From Chara braunii (Eukaryota > Streptophyta > Charophyceae > Charales > Characeae): a stretch of 25,416 nucleotides of DNA. Within the stretch, counting starts at the first letter, position 1. Each line of letters opens with the position of its first letter. This document shows, one piece after another, positions 17,460-25,416 of the stretch. The stretch is from contig BFEA01000208.1 in assembly GCA_003427395.1 (NCBI GenBank), positions 187,223 to 212,638 on the forward strand, in the 5' to 3' direction. The notes under the pieces are model-generated. The model had not been told where the DNA came from, searched no databases, and saw only the letters and a program-made list of their open reading frames with translations. A program made the position numbers and the translations under genes.

Positions 17460-17760
17460 AACACGTCAGTAAAATTTTATCAGCCTGGGCGCCCAGGCCA
17501 CCCCAGGTCGCCTGGAAGGGCGCTCGGGGCGCCCGGCCGTGCAACCCCCCCGGCCAGCCCCCGGGCCCCCACAGCGCCGCCCCCCAAATCGCTTCAAAAA
17601 AAAAAAATTGCGCTGTGGGCTGGAGGCCCAGAGGGAAAATACAATTTTGGCGGCCGCCCAAATATTTTTTGCGATCCGGTAGGCCCCGTTCCACACTTCT
17701 TTTTTTTCGGGACCTGGGCCGTCGATCCGTGTTGACCGATGGCGCGGAAGTCCCAAGATT
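17460..17760. other. GC-rich palindrome-dense island
   Basis: Base composition jumps to strongly GC-rich between AT-rich flanks. It includes a perfect 16-bp palindrome GCCTGGGCGCCCAGGC (17483-17498), CCAGGTCGCCTGG just after it, GGGCGCTCGGGGCGCCC, and a NotI-type GCGGCCGC at about 17652. Homopolymer A and T runs interrupt it. Identity unknown; a CpG-type island or a transposon end are options. Confidence 0.6.
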
Positions 17761-17997
17761 TTGAATTTGAATCCTGAGAACTTACCGCGTGGCCCTGCGC
17801 CCTCCGCCCTACCCCCCCGCACCAGCTCGTTGTTTCCCCGCCGTTCTTGCATGGTCGTCCACGCCATCGTTATCTTCACCCTGCCGAGCCATCGTCGTCA
17901 TCACCCTGCTGCCCTCCAGCGCGCCACCATCGTCGCCGTCCAGCCACGCCATCCTCCTTGCCCCTGACGAAGACTGCCCGCCATCGCCAACTCAGGT
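17761..17997 (+). other. Exon-like GC-rich segment ending in a strong 5' splice site
   Basis: The sequence is rich in CCATCGTCGCC-type trinucleotides and ends CAACTCAG|GTAAGTTTTC, a near-consensus 5' splice site, followed by T-rich sequence. An open frame from 17789 reads through it but is low-complexity (Pro/Ser/Ala). It could be a first, mostly untranslated exon of an unrecognised plus-strand gene, or a repeat. No downstream exon is identified. Confidence 0.3.
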
Positions 17998-18000
17998 AAG

Positions 18001-18255
18001 TTTTCTTCTTCTTCTTCTTCTTCTTCTTCTTCTTCTTCATCTCTACTATGTCTTTGTTTGTTCTTCTTTATTTTGCCTCATTCTTTTTCCTCTCTTTCTG
18101 CTGCTCCATTTCGTCATGTTCTTTTCCTTCTTCGTCGTTTCTTCGTCTTCTTTTCTTTTTTTCTTTGCCGTTTCTTCTTCTATTTGTTCTTATTCTTCAT
18201 CAGTTCTTTTTTTCTTCGTCTCTTTCTTGTTGCCGCCTCTTCTTCTTCTTCTTCT

Positions 18256-18294
<39 letters not shown>

Positions 18295-18300
18295 CACTTC
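18001..18300. repeat. (TTC)n-rich tract with (CTG)11
   Basis: Imperfect TTC repeats from 18001, perfect at the start and near 18236-18260, are followed by about 11 CTG units (18260-18293). Long frames across this region are products of the triplet repeats. Confidence 0.92.
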
Positions 18301-18487
18301 TTCCTCCCTGTTTCTTCCTCCGCCATAGCGCTTCATCAACAAATCGTCATCTTTCTTTTTTTGGGGGGGGGAATGCTTGATTATGCTTCTGCTCCATCTG
18401 CCATAGCCTCCCTCCTCCCTCCATAGACTCCCTACCCCCTCCTCCTCCATCAGTCTTCCTTCCCTGTCCTCCTCCCTTGTTAGACTC
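18301..18487. other. Retrotransposon left flank
   Basis: Pyrimidine-rich (CTCC)n-like sequence. GACTC (18483-18487) immediately precedes the LTR and is the candidate 5-bp target duplication. Its partner lies outside the window. Confidence 0.4.
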
Positions 18488-18967
18488 TGTTACATGCCCA
18501 GATGGGCGATGTACATAATAACCGAGGATCCGCAATGTGATAAAAAGGACTGAATGGGCAATGCAATGCAAGTGGAATCTCAACAAGCAATGTGCATTTT
18601 GATACGTACAGAATGGTGCTTGATAGCGCAGGGAAGACTTAGATACAAATCCTGACCTGACCGGGACTGACCTCATTCACGTAGCACAAGATAGCAAAGC
18701 AGAATGCTAGAATGCAAATGGCTAGCCCAATCAATGTTTAAACGCAGACCAAACATGCATCATGTCCATCACAAGGTGTGAAGGAGCCTGGCGCTATACA
18801 CAAGAAAGAGGCGCCAGGTCCAGATACATAGACGAAGAGGAGGGGATCAGACGAAGAAGAGGAAGGGGGAGATGGGAAAGTCGTCAACACCAAGTCTCGT
18901 TCCAAGTCCCAAATAATACCTCTTCGAGATGTCTGAAGTCCAATGTCAAGTCTGGATCCAAATGTCA

Positions 18968-19062
<95 letters not shown>

Positions 19063-19862
19063 GTCTGCTGATGCAGTGAAGTCAGATAGCGAGAGGGTAA
19101 GAAGGAGATGGTGGACTGAGAAGAGGAAGAAGAAGCACTCTCTCTCTCTCTCTTGTATACCAGGTACTAACCTGTGAAGATGGCGCTGTGCTGCAGGTAC
19201 CCCGAAGACGAAGCTGGAGCAACGGTGCTGCAGGTAAGTATCCCTGGCCTCCGCCCACTCTCTCTCTCTCTAGTGCTACTCTAGCTATGGCGCCATGCGC
19301 TGAAGACTACTATTACCGCTGCACGCGCCCGGCGCTGAAGACTAAGGCTAATGCTACTACCGCAACTGCAGCGCTCCTCCAGAGTGCCGCTGCCGAATCC
19401 TGAAGACTACTGACTGCCTCCTGCCTACCCGTGAAGTGCATGGGAAGTCCCTACGTACTATATCGGCCTGCCTCCTGACTGCCTCCGACTGCCTGCAGTT
19501 GCAGGGCGGGCAGTCCAGGAGGCTGCTCTTGCCAATGCTGAACTGAGTCAGGGACTGGTGCTGCAGCTGTCATGGGAACAGGCCAAAAATAGCCTGTTCC
19601 TAAAACCCTGGTTTGGTGCCTGAGTTTCAGGGCAGGTCGGTCTGACGAGGGCCCGAAAATGGCCCTCAGTTTCAGGCTAAAAAGGCTCATGCCGTTTTTA
19701 GTCTGAAACGACACAGGGCCTGTAGGCCCCTGTTTCCAGCTTTTCGAGCTGAACAGACATGGGGTCTGTAAATTTCAGGCTTTCGGCCTGAAATTCAGGC
19801 TTTTAGCCTGAAGGACGCAGGGCCAGGAAAATGGCCCTCGTGTACAGGCGCAGCATGTAACA
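18488..19862 (-). repeat. 3' LTR, complete (1375 bp)
   Basis: It starts TGTTACATG (18488) and ends CATGTAACA (19862), a 9-bp perfect terminal inverted repeat with the canonical TG..CA. The first ~680 bp are near-identical to 24728-25416. It contains a long (CT)n tract (about 18973-19058) and a second at 19137-19153. The part 19560-19840 is rich in short inverted motifs around CAGGC/GCCTG (for example TTTCAGGC..GCCTGAAA). Confidence 0.93.
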
Positions 19863-19876
19863 CCCCCCCCTCCTTA
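19863..19876 (-). promoter_or_regulatory. Polypurine tract next to 3' LTR
   Basis: On the minus strand TAAGGAGGGGGGGG directly abuts the LTR start TGTTACATG. This is the expected primer for plus-strand DNA synthesis. The TAA at 19874-19876 is also the stop codon of the pol frame, so coding sequence runs right up to the tract. Confidence 0.88.
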
Positions 19877-21136
19877 TGAAGTCAAGCCAGGGCGACGACG
19901 AAGCTGACGATCTGAAGGTGGAACCTGGACGCGGGTGCGGCGTGGAGCCGAGGAGACCGGCTTGCCTTGCATCTTGCGTTCGTAGTGTGCGAGAACGTCC
20001 GGAGCTGTTGCTTGAAGTTCCGCACGGGTCAACCAACGGTCAGCTCGATGTGTGCAGTATGCAAAATGTACCAAGTACTCGATTGGCCGGTTGTCGTAAC
20101 GTCGCTGGAAGATGATGTCGCCAACCTCCTGAAAACCGTCCATAGAGGGTACGTCTTGCGAACGTCGCCCGGGAAAATCGTCATGATCCGCTGGCGTGTA
20201 AAGAGCCAACTTGGAGCAATGAAAGACTGGGTAGACGGGCAAGTGCGCGGGCACCTGAATAGTGAAGGAAGGTCCCTCAGGTGCATCCCCAGCAGGTGCC
20301 ACGATCGGCCAGGGCGCCATCCATTTCGGGAGGAGCTTGCGAGAGATATCTTGTTCAAGGCTAACGAGATCGCCAGCGCGGAACGGGCAAGGAAGACGCT
20401 GGCGATTGGCCTGTTGGCTCATGCGTTGCTGCGTCTTGGCCATCTGGTCGCGTGCCTTGACAAGTAGTTCTTGCATTCGACGCAAGAAGAAAAGATGGTC
20501 GTCGCTCTCGGCCGTTCGTGGAATGATTGTGTCCAACGGAGAAGTGACCGGCGAGCCATGCTCTAACTCGAAGGGCGACATCCCAATAGTCGGGTGCATG
20601 GACGAGTTGTATGCCAACTCGACATCCGGCAGCCGCTCAACCCAATCTGTTTGGTGGGGACAAATGATGCCCTCCGATGTGACAAAATGGCCCAAGTATT
20701 CCAGCTCTTGCCGGACAAATTCGCACTTGTCGCGGTTGGCTTTGTACTTGGCGTGGCGGAGCATCTTCAATACTCGTCGAAGGTGCTCAAGATGATCCTC
20801 CAATGTCCGACTATAGACGAGGATGTCGTCTAAGTAGACTAGTACAAACCGGTCCAGCATCGCACGAAACTCGTTGGTCATTGCCGCTTGAAAGGTCGCC
20901 GGGGCATTGGTGAGGCCAAAAGGCATAACGATCCACTCAAAATGCCCGTACCGCGTCTTGAACGCGGATTTGTAGCAATCTTGCAGGCGTATCGACATTT
21001 GATGGTAGCCCGACTTCAAGTCCAACTTTGAGAAGAATTTTGTGCCGCCCAAATGCTCAAGAAGGTCGTCAATCCGCGGACGAGGTCCCGCATTCTTGAC
21101 GGTTTGTGCATTGAGCTTGTGGTAGTCGATGCACAA
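19874..21136 (-). pseudogene. pol remnant: RT core fused to integrase C-terminus and chromodomain-like tail
   Basis: One open frame of 420 codons. Residues 1-157 are RT fingers/palm: LCIDYHKLNAQ, KLDLKSGYHQ (Asp39), MPFGLTNAPATFQ, VYLDDILVYS (Asp103, Asp104) and YLGHFVTSEGI. At ~157-158 (about 20665) the sequence jumps straight to PHQTDWVERLPDVELAYNSS, normally near the end of the integrase catalytic domain. RT thumb, RNase H, integrase zinc finger and DDE residues are missing. Residues ~250-315 are the GPY/F-like integrase domain (RKLLPKWMAPWPIV, YPVFHCSKL), and ~335-390 a divergent chromodomain-like segment (EYLVHFAY..ADRWLTRAEL). The frame stays open across the fusion, so the deletion was in phase. 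Confidence 0.9.
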
Positions 21137-21228
21137 GCGAAGATCGGTGAGCTGCTAGGGCGGATCCAGCCCTTGTCCAAAAGATCGTCGAGTTGAGCAC
21201 GGAGAACCTCGAGCTCTTCCTCGCTCAT
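21137..21228 (-). pseudogene. RT N-terminal fragment, frameshifted
   Basis: Reads MSEEELEVLRAQLDDLLDKG followed by WIRPSSSP, the standard opening of Ty3/gypsy RT. The next expected block, about 13 residues of the FGAPV..VRKK type, is absent, and the downstream DLRLCIDYHK is in another frame. A deletion of roughly 40 bp, not a multiple of three, explains both. Confidence 0.85.
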
Positions 21229-21350
21229 GCAATAGATGTCGGTGGCACGGCACCGGCCTCAAGAATGATCTCATGGGAGATCGACCGAGCCAGCACCACA
21301 CCGGTAGGAGACTCGAAGATGTCGCTGAACTCGTCGAGCAGCCGCACCAC

Positions 21351-21614
21351 TCAGGGGTCCGAAGACAAGTCCGTAGGTGAAGATTCGGTCGTCGCAACGG
21401 CTCCTAGAAAACATAGGTCTATCTCGTCGGTTCGCTCGTAAGCGCAAGTGGCCCAAAAAGACTTGGCCGTTACAACTTGGCACCGGATCGAGGAGTGCGG
21501 TAGAGGAATGGTACACGGCACCTCGGCGCCGAAGGCATCGCGAACGGTAAGTGTCCGATGATGGAAGTTCACCGTGTGATCCGCACTTGCAAGCCAAGGC
21601 ATGCCCAAAATCAT
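21351..21614 (-). pseudogene. Protease-RT spacer fragment, frameshifted
   Basis: The frame opens MILGMPWLASADHTVNFHHR, matching the C-terminal part of retropepsins of this family (ILGMPWL with a following strand). It is displaced relative to the protease frame at 21611-22330, so a frameshift lies near 21610-21640. Confidence 0.82.
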
Positions 21615-22330
21615 GTCGAAGTCGGTTCCAAGACGTCAAACATCACCGGTCCGCATGCATGAGGTGCAAAATAAGCCGACACGGCTTCAATGTAGCGATC
21701 GAGGAGTTGTTGCGTCCGATCGTCCGCCAACTTGATCGCCGTCGGGTTTTGCGTCCTTCGAACTTGTGCGCCAAGGCCAGCCCTTTGGATAAAGGACTGG
21801 CTGATGAAATTGTGAGTCGCGCCGCTATCCAGCAAAGTGTTGCAGAACGCTTGCCCAACTTGGATGCGGACATAAAGGAGCGGTGCGTTGTTATCTTCGT
21901 ACCGCTGCATGCGAAACTCGCGGGCCACCTCGGTAAGATACGCAAGGATGTCCCTCACCGCAGCTTCGTTATCCGTCGGCGAAGATGGTGGTGCATAGAA
22001 GGCTAAGTATGTGTGGAGATGGGTGCATAGTGCTGCACATTGCGGTCCCGGCAAGCAGCCTGTGGAAGGGAGAGGAAGCCATGCAAAATCCTCGGACGTC
22101 AACGGGTCCAAGACCTCTATGTTGAACTCGTGCGTCGAATCCCTTGAAGAGCCACTTGAAGACGATCGATTGTTGCTGTTGCCGGACGGAGAAGAAACCG
22201 CACACACATCTTGTCCTTGAGCTTGAGAACCCAGCGAAGGAACGAGTCGGGCAGCATAGTCCTCATAAGAATACAAGAGAGGATTGTCGACTTCTGCATG
22301 TGCCTCAGAATGAAGAGAGGTCGCTCGCAA
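21611..22330 (-). pseudogene. Retroviral-type aspartic protease region
   Basis: Residues ~150-215 carry the retropepsin signature LLDSGATHNFIS, with the catalytic Asp at codon 21827-21829, preceded by VRIQVG and followed by a LADD strand. The upstream ~145 residues form a Ser/Asn-rich linker joining gag to protease. The protease would cut the polyprotein after dimerising. Its last strand is out of frame (see 21351-21614), so a complete enzyme is not made. Confidence 0.88.
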
Positions 22331-22379
22331 ACCGATTCTGAAGGTGTCGAGAGTGCAGCCGCATCACTCTCGGCGATGC

Positions 22380-22625
22380 TCACTTTCCCGAAGGGGATTT
22401 GGCTTGGACCGGTGTGGGCCACGTTGTGGTGTTGTGCACCGCGCTGTTGCACCACAAGCAGTATCGGTACTTAGAACGGATGCGGTACACGCCTTCCGAG
22501 ATACCGTAATGTGTCCAAGGCTCTTGAGCCACTGGTCCGGCCCCGAGGGCTGAATTGGTGTGTGTCTTCGATTTGCTGCGTCCTCGCCCTCTGGCGGGGC
22601 GGCCACCATCCCGGGCGGCTGCCAA
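22380..22625 (-). pseudogene. Gag nucleocapsid fragment with altered zinc knuckle
   Basis: Basic, Gly/Arg/Lys-rich stretch (GGRPARGRGRSKSK) followed by C-X2-C-X4-H-X4-W (Cys56, Cys59, His64, Trp69). The canonical CCHC knuckle has Cys at the last position; here codon 22419-22421 is TGG, one base from TGC or TGT. The fragment is in a separate frame from the gag core. Confidence 0.72.
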
Positions 22626-22703
22626 TCTGTCTCCTTCCTCAAAAGAGGCAGCCTCGTTTGAAAGTTAGGTCGTTGTACTTGCAGCGACCACCGCCACTTT
22701 CGG

Positions 22704-23108
22704 TCAATGCTGTCCTCTGCCCTGGCCTGCAGCAGACGAATGGCCCAAATTTTTGGCTTCGATGTTCGTCACGATGATCTGCGAGGCCTTGTCAAAAAGC
22801 TGCTCACTTCTGGTGAGCGTCTCCGCAACTTGCATCAAGGCGTTTTGCAAAGTCGAGCAGCTCCTCCTGATGAAGAAGTGCTTGATAGCGACAAATGCGG
22901 ACGGCAAGTTGGGCGTGGATGCCAAGCGTTGGTACTCGGTGATCGAGTCCGTGCTTGGCACGTCGTTCTGATAGAACCGTTGAAGTTTGTCAGTTGCCTG
23001 AAGCTCGGGCAGCTCCACTTGGAACCGCTTATGCCATGCTGCCCTGAGATCAGCCCAGCTGATCTCCGTATGCAGCTTGGAGACGGTGACGTTGTGCATG
23101 GACAACAT
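22704..23108 (-). pseudogene. Gag capsid core, second part
   Basis: Contains ISWADLRAAWHKRFQV, LQRFYQND and SITEYQRLASTPN, the typical pattern of retrotransposon Gag (W..L...F...F, then Q....V..Y...F). It ends in a Gly/Gln tail leading to the nucleocapsid region. It is shifted relative to the upstream Gag frame, with the break at about 23105-23150. Confidence 0.82.
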
Positions 23109-23787
23109 GTTGTCCAGCCATGCCTGGCACGCGCCTCCCGGGCAGGAGTAAGTATGCGTGCTGGTTCGGGTTGATGACGAGGTGAATGTCCAACTTCAGT
23201 TCGAACTGGTGCCACCATGGGATCGGGTCCGTCTTCGTTGCATCGCAGAAGATCGGGAGGCCGCCAAACTTCGGAATGCTCTCGCGATTGGTCGCGGTTG
23301 GACTGGCTACGGCAGCGCAAATCTGCTGGTCAATCCGCTGATTTGTCGTTAGAGCGTCGTCCTTGAGAGTCTCGACGTCGATCTCCAAGACGTTGACGCG
23401 GTCCGTCAAGTTGGAGGGTCCGGCGGGGGTGGCTGTTGCAAGCTGCTGTTCCAGCCGGCGTACCCAGTCAAGCAGTTCATCAACAGTTCGAATCTGGTTC
23501 CGTACCAGGGTGTCCATGCAGAGGATGTCCTCTTGCTGTGCTGCACAGGTGGCGACCAAGTCGCTCATATGTTCGATTGTGGTTGCAAGGCCACGCACAG
23601 CAGAGGGGGCACCCTCCTCTTCAGCAGCAACTGCCCATTGGCCGGCGATCACCTCGATATCCCCCTCGCATTCGAGGAGTTTGTCTCTGCGTAGTCGACG
23701 GCGCTCGTCTGTGGCCTGCGCTGCTGCCTCAGCGTCCGCCTGTCGCTGCTGTTCAGCGGAGGCGACGCTGTTCCTCTGTTTCCTCAT
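23050..23787 (-). pseudogene. Gag N-terminal region with coiled coil, first part of capsid
   Basis: Begins as a Gln/Ala/Arg-rich coiled coil (AEQQRQADAEAAAQATDERR), continues through LLDWVRRLEQQLATA and a second coil, then reaches the Gag entry motif PKFGGLPIFC with WWHQFELKLDIHLV. This is the usual pre-capsid plus capsid start. It loses frame after NPNQHAYLL. Confidence 0.82.
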
Positions 23788-23929
23788 CTTCCTTCTTACG
23801 TGCAGATGTTGCCGCAGCTGCCCGTTGCTTGTACTCTGCTACCATGTCCAGCATGCGGGCCTCATAGGCCTCGGTAGTCTCGCCTGGCTGCTGCTCCATG
23901 CCGCTTGTCTTTGAGCGGGTAAGTACCAT
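23753..23929 (-). pseudogene. Gag N-terminus (start codon fragment)
   Basis: The ATG at 23927-23929 opens MVLTRSKTSGMEQQPGETTE, a typical short basic/polar Gag start, followed by AEYKQRAAAATSARKKEDEE. The frame ends near 23753 while the homologous continuation lies in the frame of 23050-23787, implying a single frameshift in about 23755-23790. Confidence 0.72.
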
Positions 23930-24705
23930 GCACTGACGTGACCTGCTGCTGTGGTGACTGGTTGCTGACGTGGCCTGCTGACGTGGCAACTCACCAATGC
24001 CGCCGCAGGGAGTACCCGGAGGGAGATAGAGAGAAGACCAGATGGGGCAACAACATAGGTGGGGAGGGGTGGGATAAATCGCCCAGATAAGGAGCCACTA
24101 ACCAAAAAAAGAAAAGTTTGAACTTTGCAAAAAAAAATCGAGAAAAAGAAAAAAACACTCGTTTGCAAGTTCAATAGGCCTCCCAAGTCCCCTGAAGTGC
24201 GAAATTATCAATAAGGAAAATTTTCAAACTTTCAGACCGCAAATGATTTTCAGATAAAAGAATTCCGAAAATGAAGCACAAAAAAAATTCGGAATTACAC
24301 AGATGAGAGTACGCGCACTTGGAGAATGATCCGGCAAGAGGGATTCCCGTACCGTTTTCAAAAAAAACGGATTTCGGAATATAAATGTTCCGGGTTTCCA
24401 AATAACGGGAATTTGCAAAAGGAAATCGAAATTTTCAAAAAAGAAGATATTCCGGATTTTCAACAACGAAATTTTGAATTTTCAGAAAAAAACGAACTCG
24501 GAAACTTCAGATGTTGCGCTATTGCGATTTTCCACAACAGAAATAGTGAGAAAACAAAATCCAAGAAAAGAAAAAAAAAATCGATTTCCGACAGTGAGGT
24601 CAAAATCGTGATTTTGGGGGCTAACTAGTCTGCTCTAATCAATCAATCAAGACTAATCAGCTACTCAGTCCCCGCACAGGTGTCAGATCGGGTTGTCCTG
24701 ATTCA
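23930..24705 (-). other. Retrotransposon untranslated leader, AT-rich
   Basis: About 780 bp between the PBS and gag. From 24090 to 24600 it is A/T-rich, with recurring GAAATTTTCAAAAAA and TTCCGG.TTTTCAA motifs in both orientations. No frame is supported. Packaging or primer-related functions are usual here, but no specific signal is visible. Confidence 0.6.
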
Positions 24706-24727
24706 CGTGCGGTGCTTCGATACCAAC
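24706..24727 (-). promoter_or_regulatory. Primer binding site candidate
   Basis: The minus strand after the 5' LTR end (TGTAACA) reads GT then TGGTATCGAAGC. TGGTATC matches the start of the initiator-Met tRNA primer site used by many plant Ty3 elements (TGGTATCAGAGC); the next bases diverge. The two-base spacing from the LTR is normal. Confidence 0.68.
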
Positions 24728-25357
24728 TGTTACATGCCCAGATGGGCGATGTACATAATAACCGAGGATCCGCAATGTGATAAAAAGGACAATGGACAAT
24801 GCAATGCAAGTGGAATCTCAACAAGCAATGTGCATTTCGATACATACAGAATGGTGCTTGATAGCACAGTGAATACTTAGATACAAATCCTGACCTGACC
24901 GAGACTGACCTCATTCACGTGGCACAAGATAGCGAAGCAGAATGCTAGAATGCAAATGGCTAGCCCAATCAATGTTTAAACGCAGACCAAACATGCACCA
25001 TGTCCATCACAAGGTGTGAAGAAGCCTGGCGCTATACATAGGAAAGAGGCGCATCATGTCCATCACAAGGTGTGAAGGAGCCTGGCGCTATACACAGGAA
25101 AGAGGCACCAGGTCCAGACATACACAGACGAAGAGGAGGGGATCAGACGAAGAAGAGGAAGGGGGAGATGGGAAAGTCGTCAACACCAAGTCTCGTTCCA
25201 AGTCCCAAATAATACCTCTTCGAAATGTCTGAAGTCCAATGTCGAGTCTGGATCCAAATGTCACCAAGCTAGCTGTCTCTCTCTCTCTTAGTCTGCTGAT
25301 GCAGTGAAGTCAGATAGCGAGAGGGTAAGAAGGAGATGGACTGAGAAGAGGAAGAAG

Positions 25358-25416
<59 letters not shown>
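24728..25416 (-). repeat. 5' LTR, first 689 bp on plus strand (truncated by window)
   Basis: Begins TGTTACATG like the 3' LTR and stays near-identical to it. It differs by a 56-bp internal tandem duplication (24999-25054 / 25055-25110), by a short CT tract (25276-25289) where the 3' LTR has about 43 CT units, and by a long CT run at the window end (25361-25416). Confidence 0.93.

Larger units (their letters stand above)
18488..25416 (-). mobile_element. Ty3/gypsy LTR retrotransposon, defective, cut by window end
   Basis: Minus-strand element with order 5' LTR (24728 to beyond 25416), PBS-like site, leader, gag, zinc knuckle, aspartic protease, RT, integrase C-terminus, chromodomain-like tail, PPT, 3' LTR (18488-19862). 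RT, integrase tail and tail domain in this order identify Ty3/gypsy, probably the chromovirus branch. Coding capacity is destroyed by frameshifts in gag and pol, a ~40-bp loss inside RT, and a large loss of RNase H plus the integrase zinc finger and DDE core. It could be mobilised only in trans, if at all. Confidence 0.93.

Noticed and set aside
17789-18426. Long plus-strand frames rich in Leu/Phe/Ser
   Set aside because: They cross a splice-donor-like site into TTC/CTG repeats; low complexity with no domain.
19967-23914. Several plus-strand frames over the retrotransposon
   Set aside because: They are opposite-strand shadows of gag-pol; the minus strand carries all recognised motifs.

Overview
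The window reads as repeat-rich nuclear DNA of a plant or streptophyte alga. The grounds are (TTTAGGG)n telomere-type repeats, GT-AG introns up to about 7 kb, a Ty3/gypsy element with a chromodomain-like C-terminus, many long CT/CA/TTC microsatellites and tRNA-derived short repeats. A charophyte such as Chara would fit the giant repeat-filled introns; that is inference, not something the bases prove. No bacterial operon, rRNA gene or CRISPR array is visible.

Layout: (1) 1-55 holds a hammerhead-ribozyme-like motif. (2) 349-900 holds a truncated U6 snRNA pseudogene with an A-rich tail, a second U6 5' fragment, and a small array carrying four pol III B-box-like motifs. (3) 1311-1644 is a 167-bp tandem duplication. 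(4) 2060-2835 is a satellite with embedded telomere repeats, interrupted at 2559-2595 by a perfect Nextera (Tn5 mosaic end) mate-pair junction, a laboratory artefact. (5) 3268-16561 on the minus strand carries at least five exons (141, 207, 1131, 119 and 346 bp) of one long coiled-coil protein gene. Reading phases are compatible across all junctions, giving about 648 residues; both gene ends are missing. Its introns hold duplicated splice-site regions, exon fragments (one inverted), two TTAA-flanked MITE-like elements, SINE-like tRNA fragments and several tandem arrays. (6) 16750-18487 holds tandem repeats, a GC-rich palindromic island, an exon-like segment ending in AG|GTAAGT, and TTC/CTG repeats. 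(7) 18488 to the window end is a minus-strand Ty3/gypsy retrotransposon: complete 3' LTR (18488-19862), polypurine tract, coding region and leader, a PBS-like site, and the first half of the 5' LTR (24728 onward, cut by the window end).

The retrotransposon is dead. Gag, protease and RT are split by frameshifts, a small deletion removes part of RT, and one large deletion joins RT directly to the integrase C-terminus, so RNase H and the integrase core are absent. The coiled-coil gene looks alive: five exons with clean splice sites and uninterrupted heptad-rich frames.

The most notable signals are the ribozyme core with an unusually short helix I, the U6 retropseudogene, the sequencing-adaptor scar, the TTAA MITE family with paralogous empty sites in the same window, and the repeated copying of exon edges within the coiled-coil gene.
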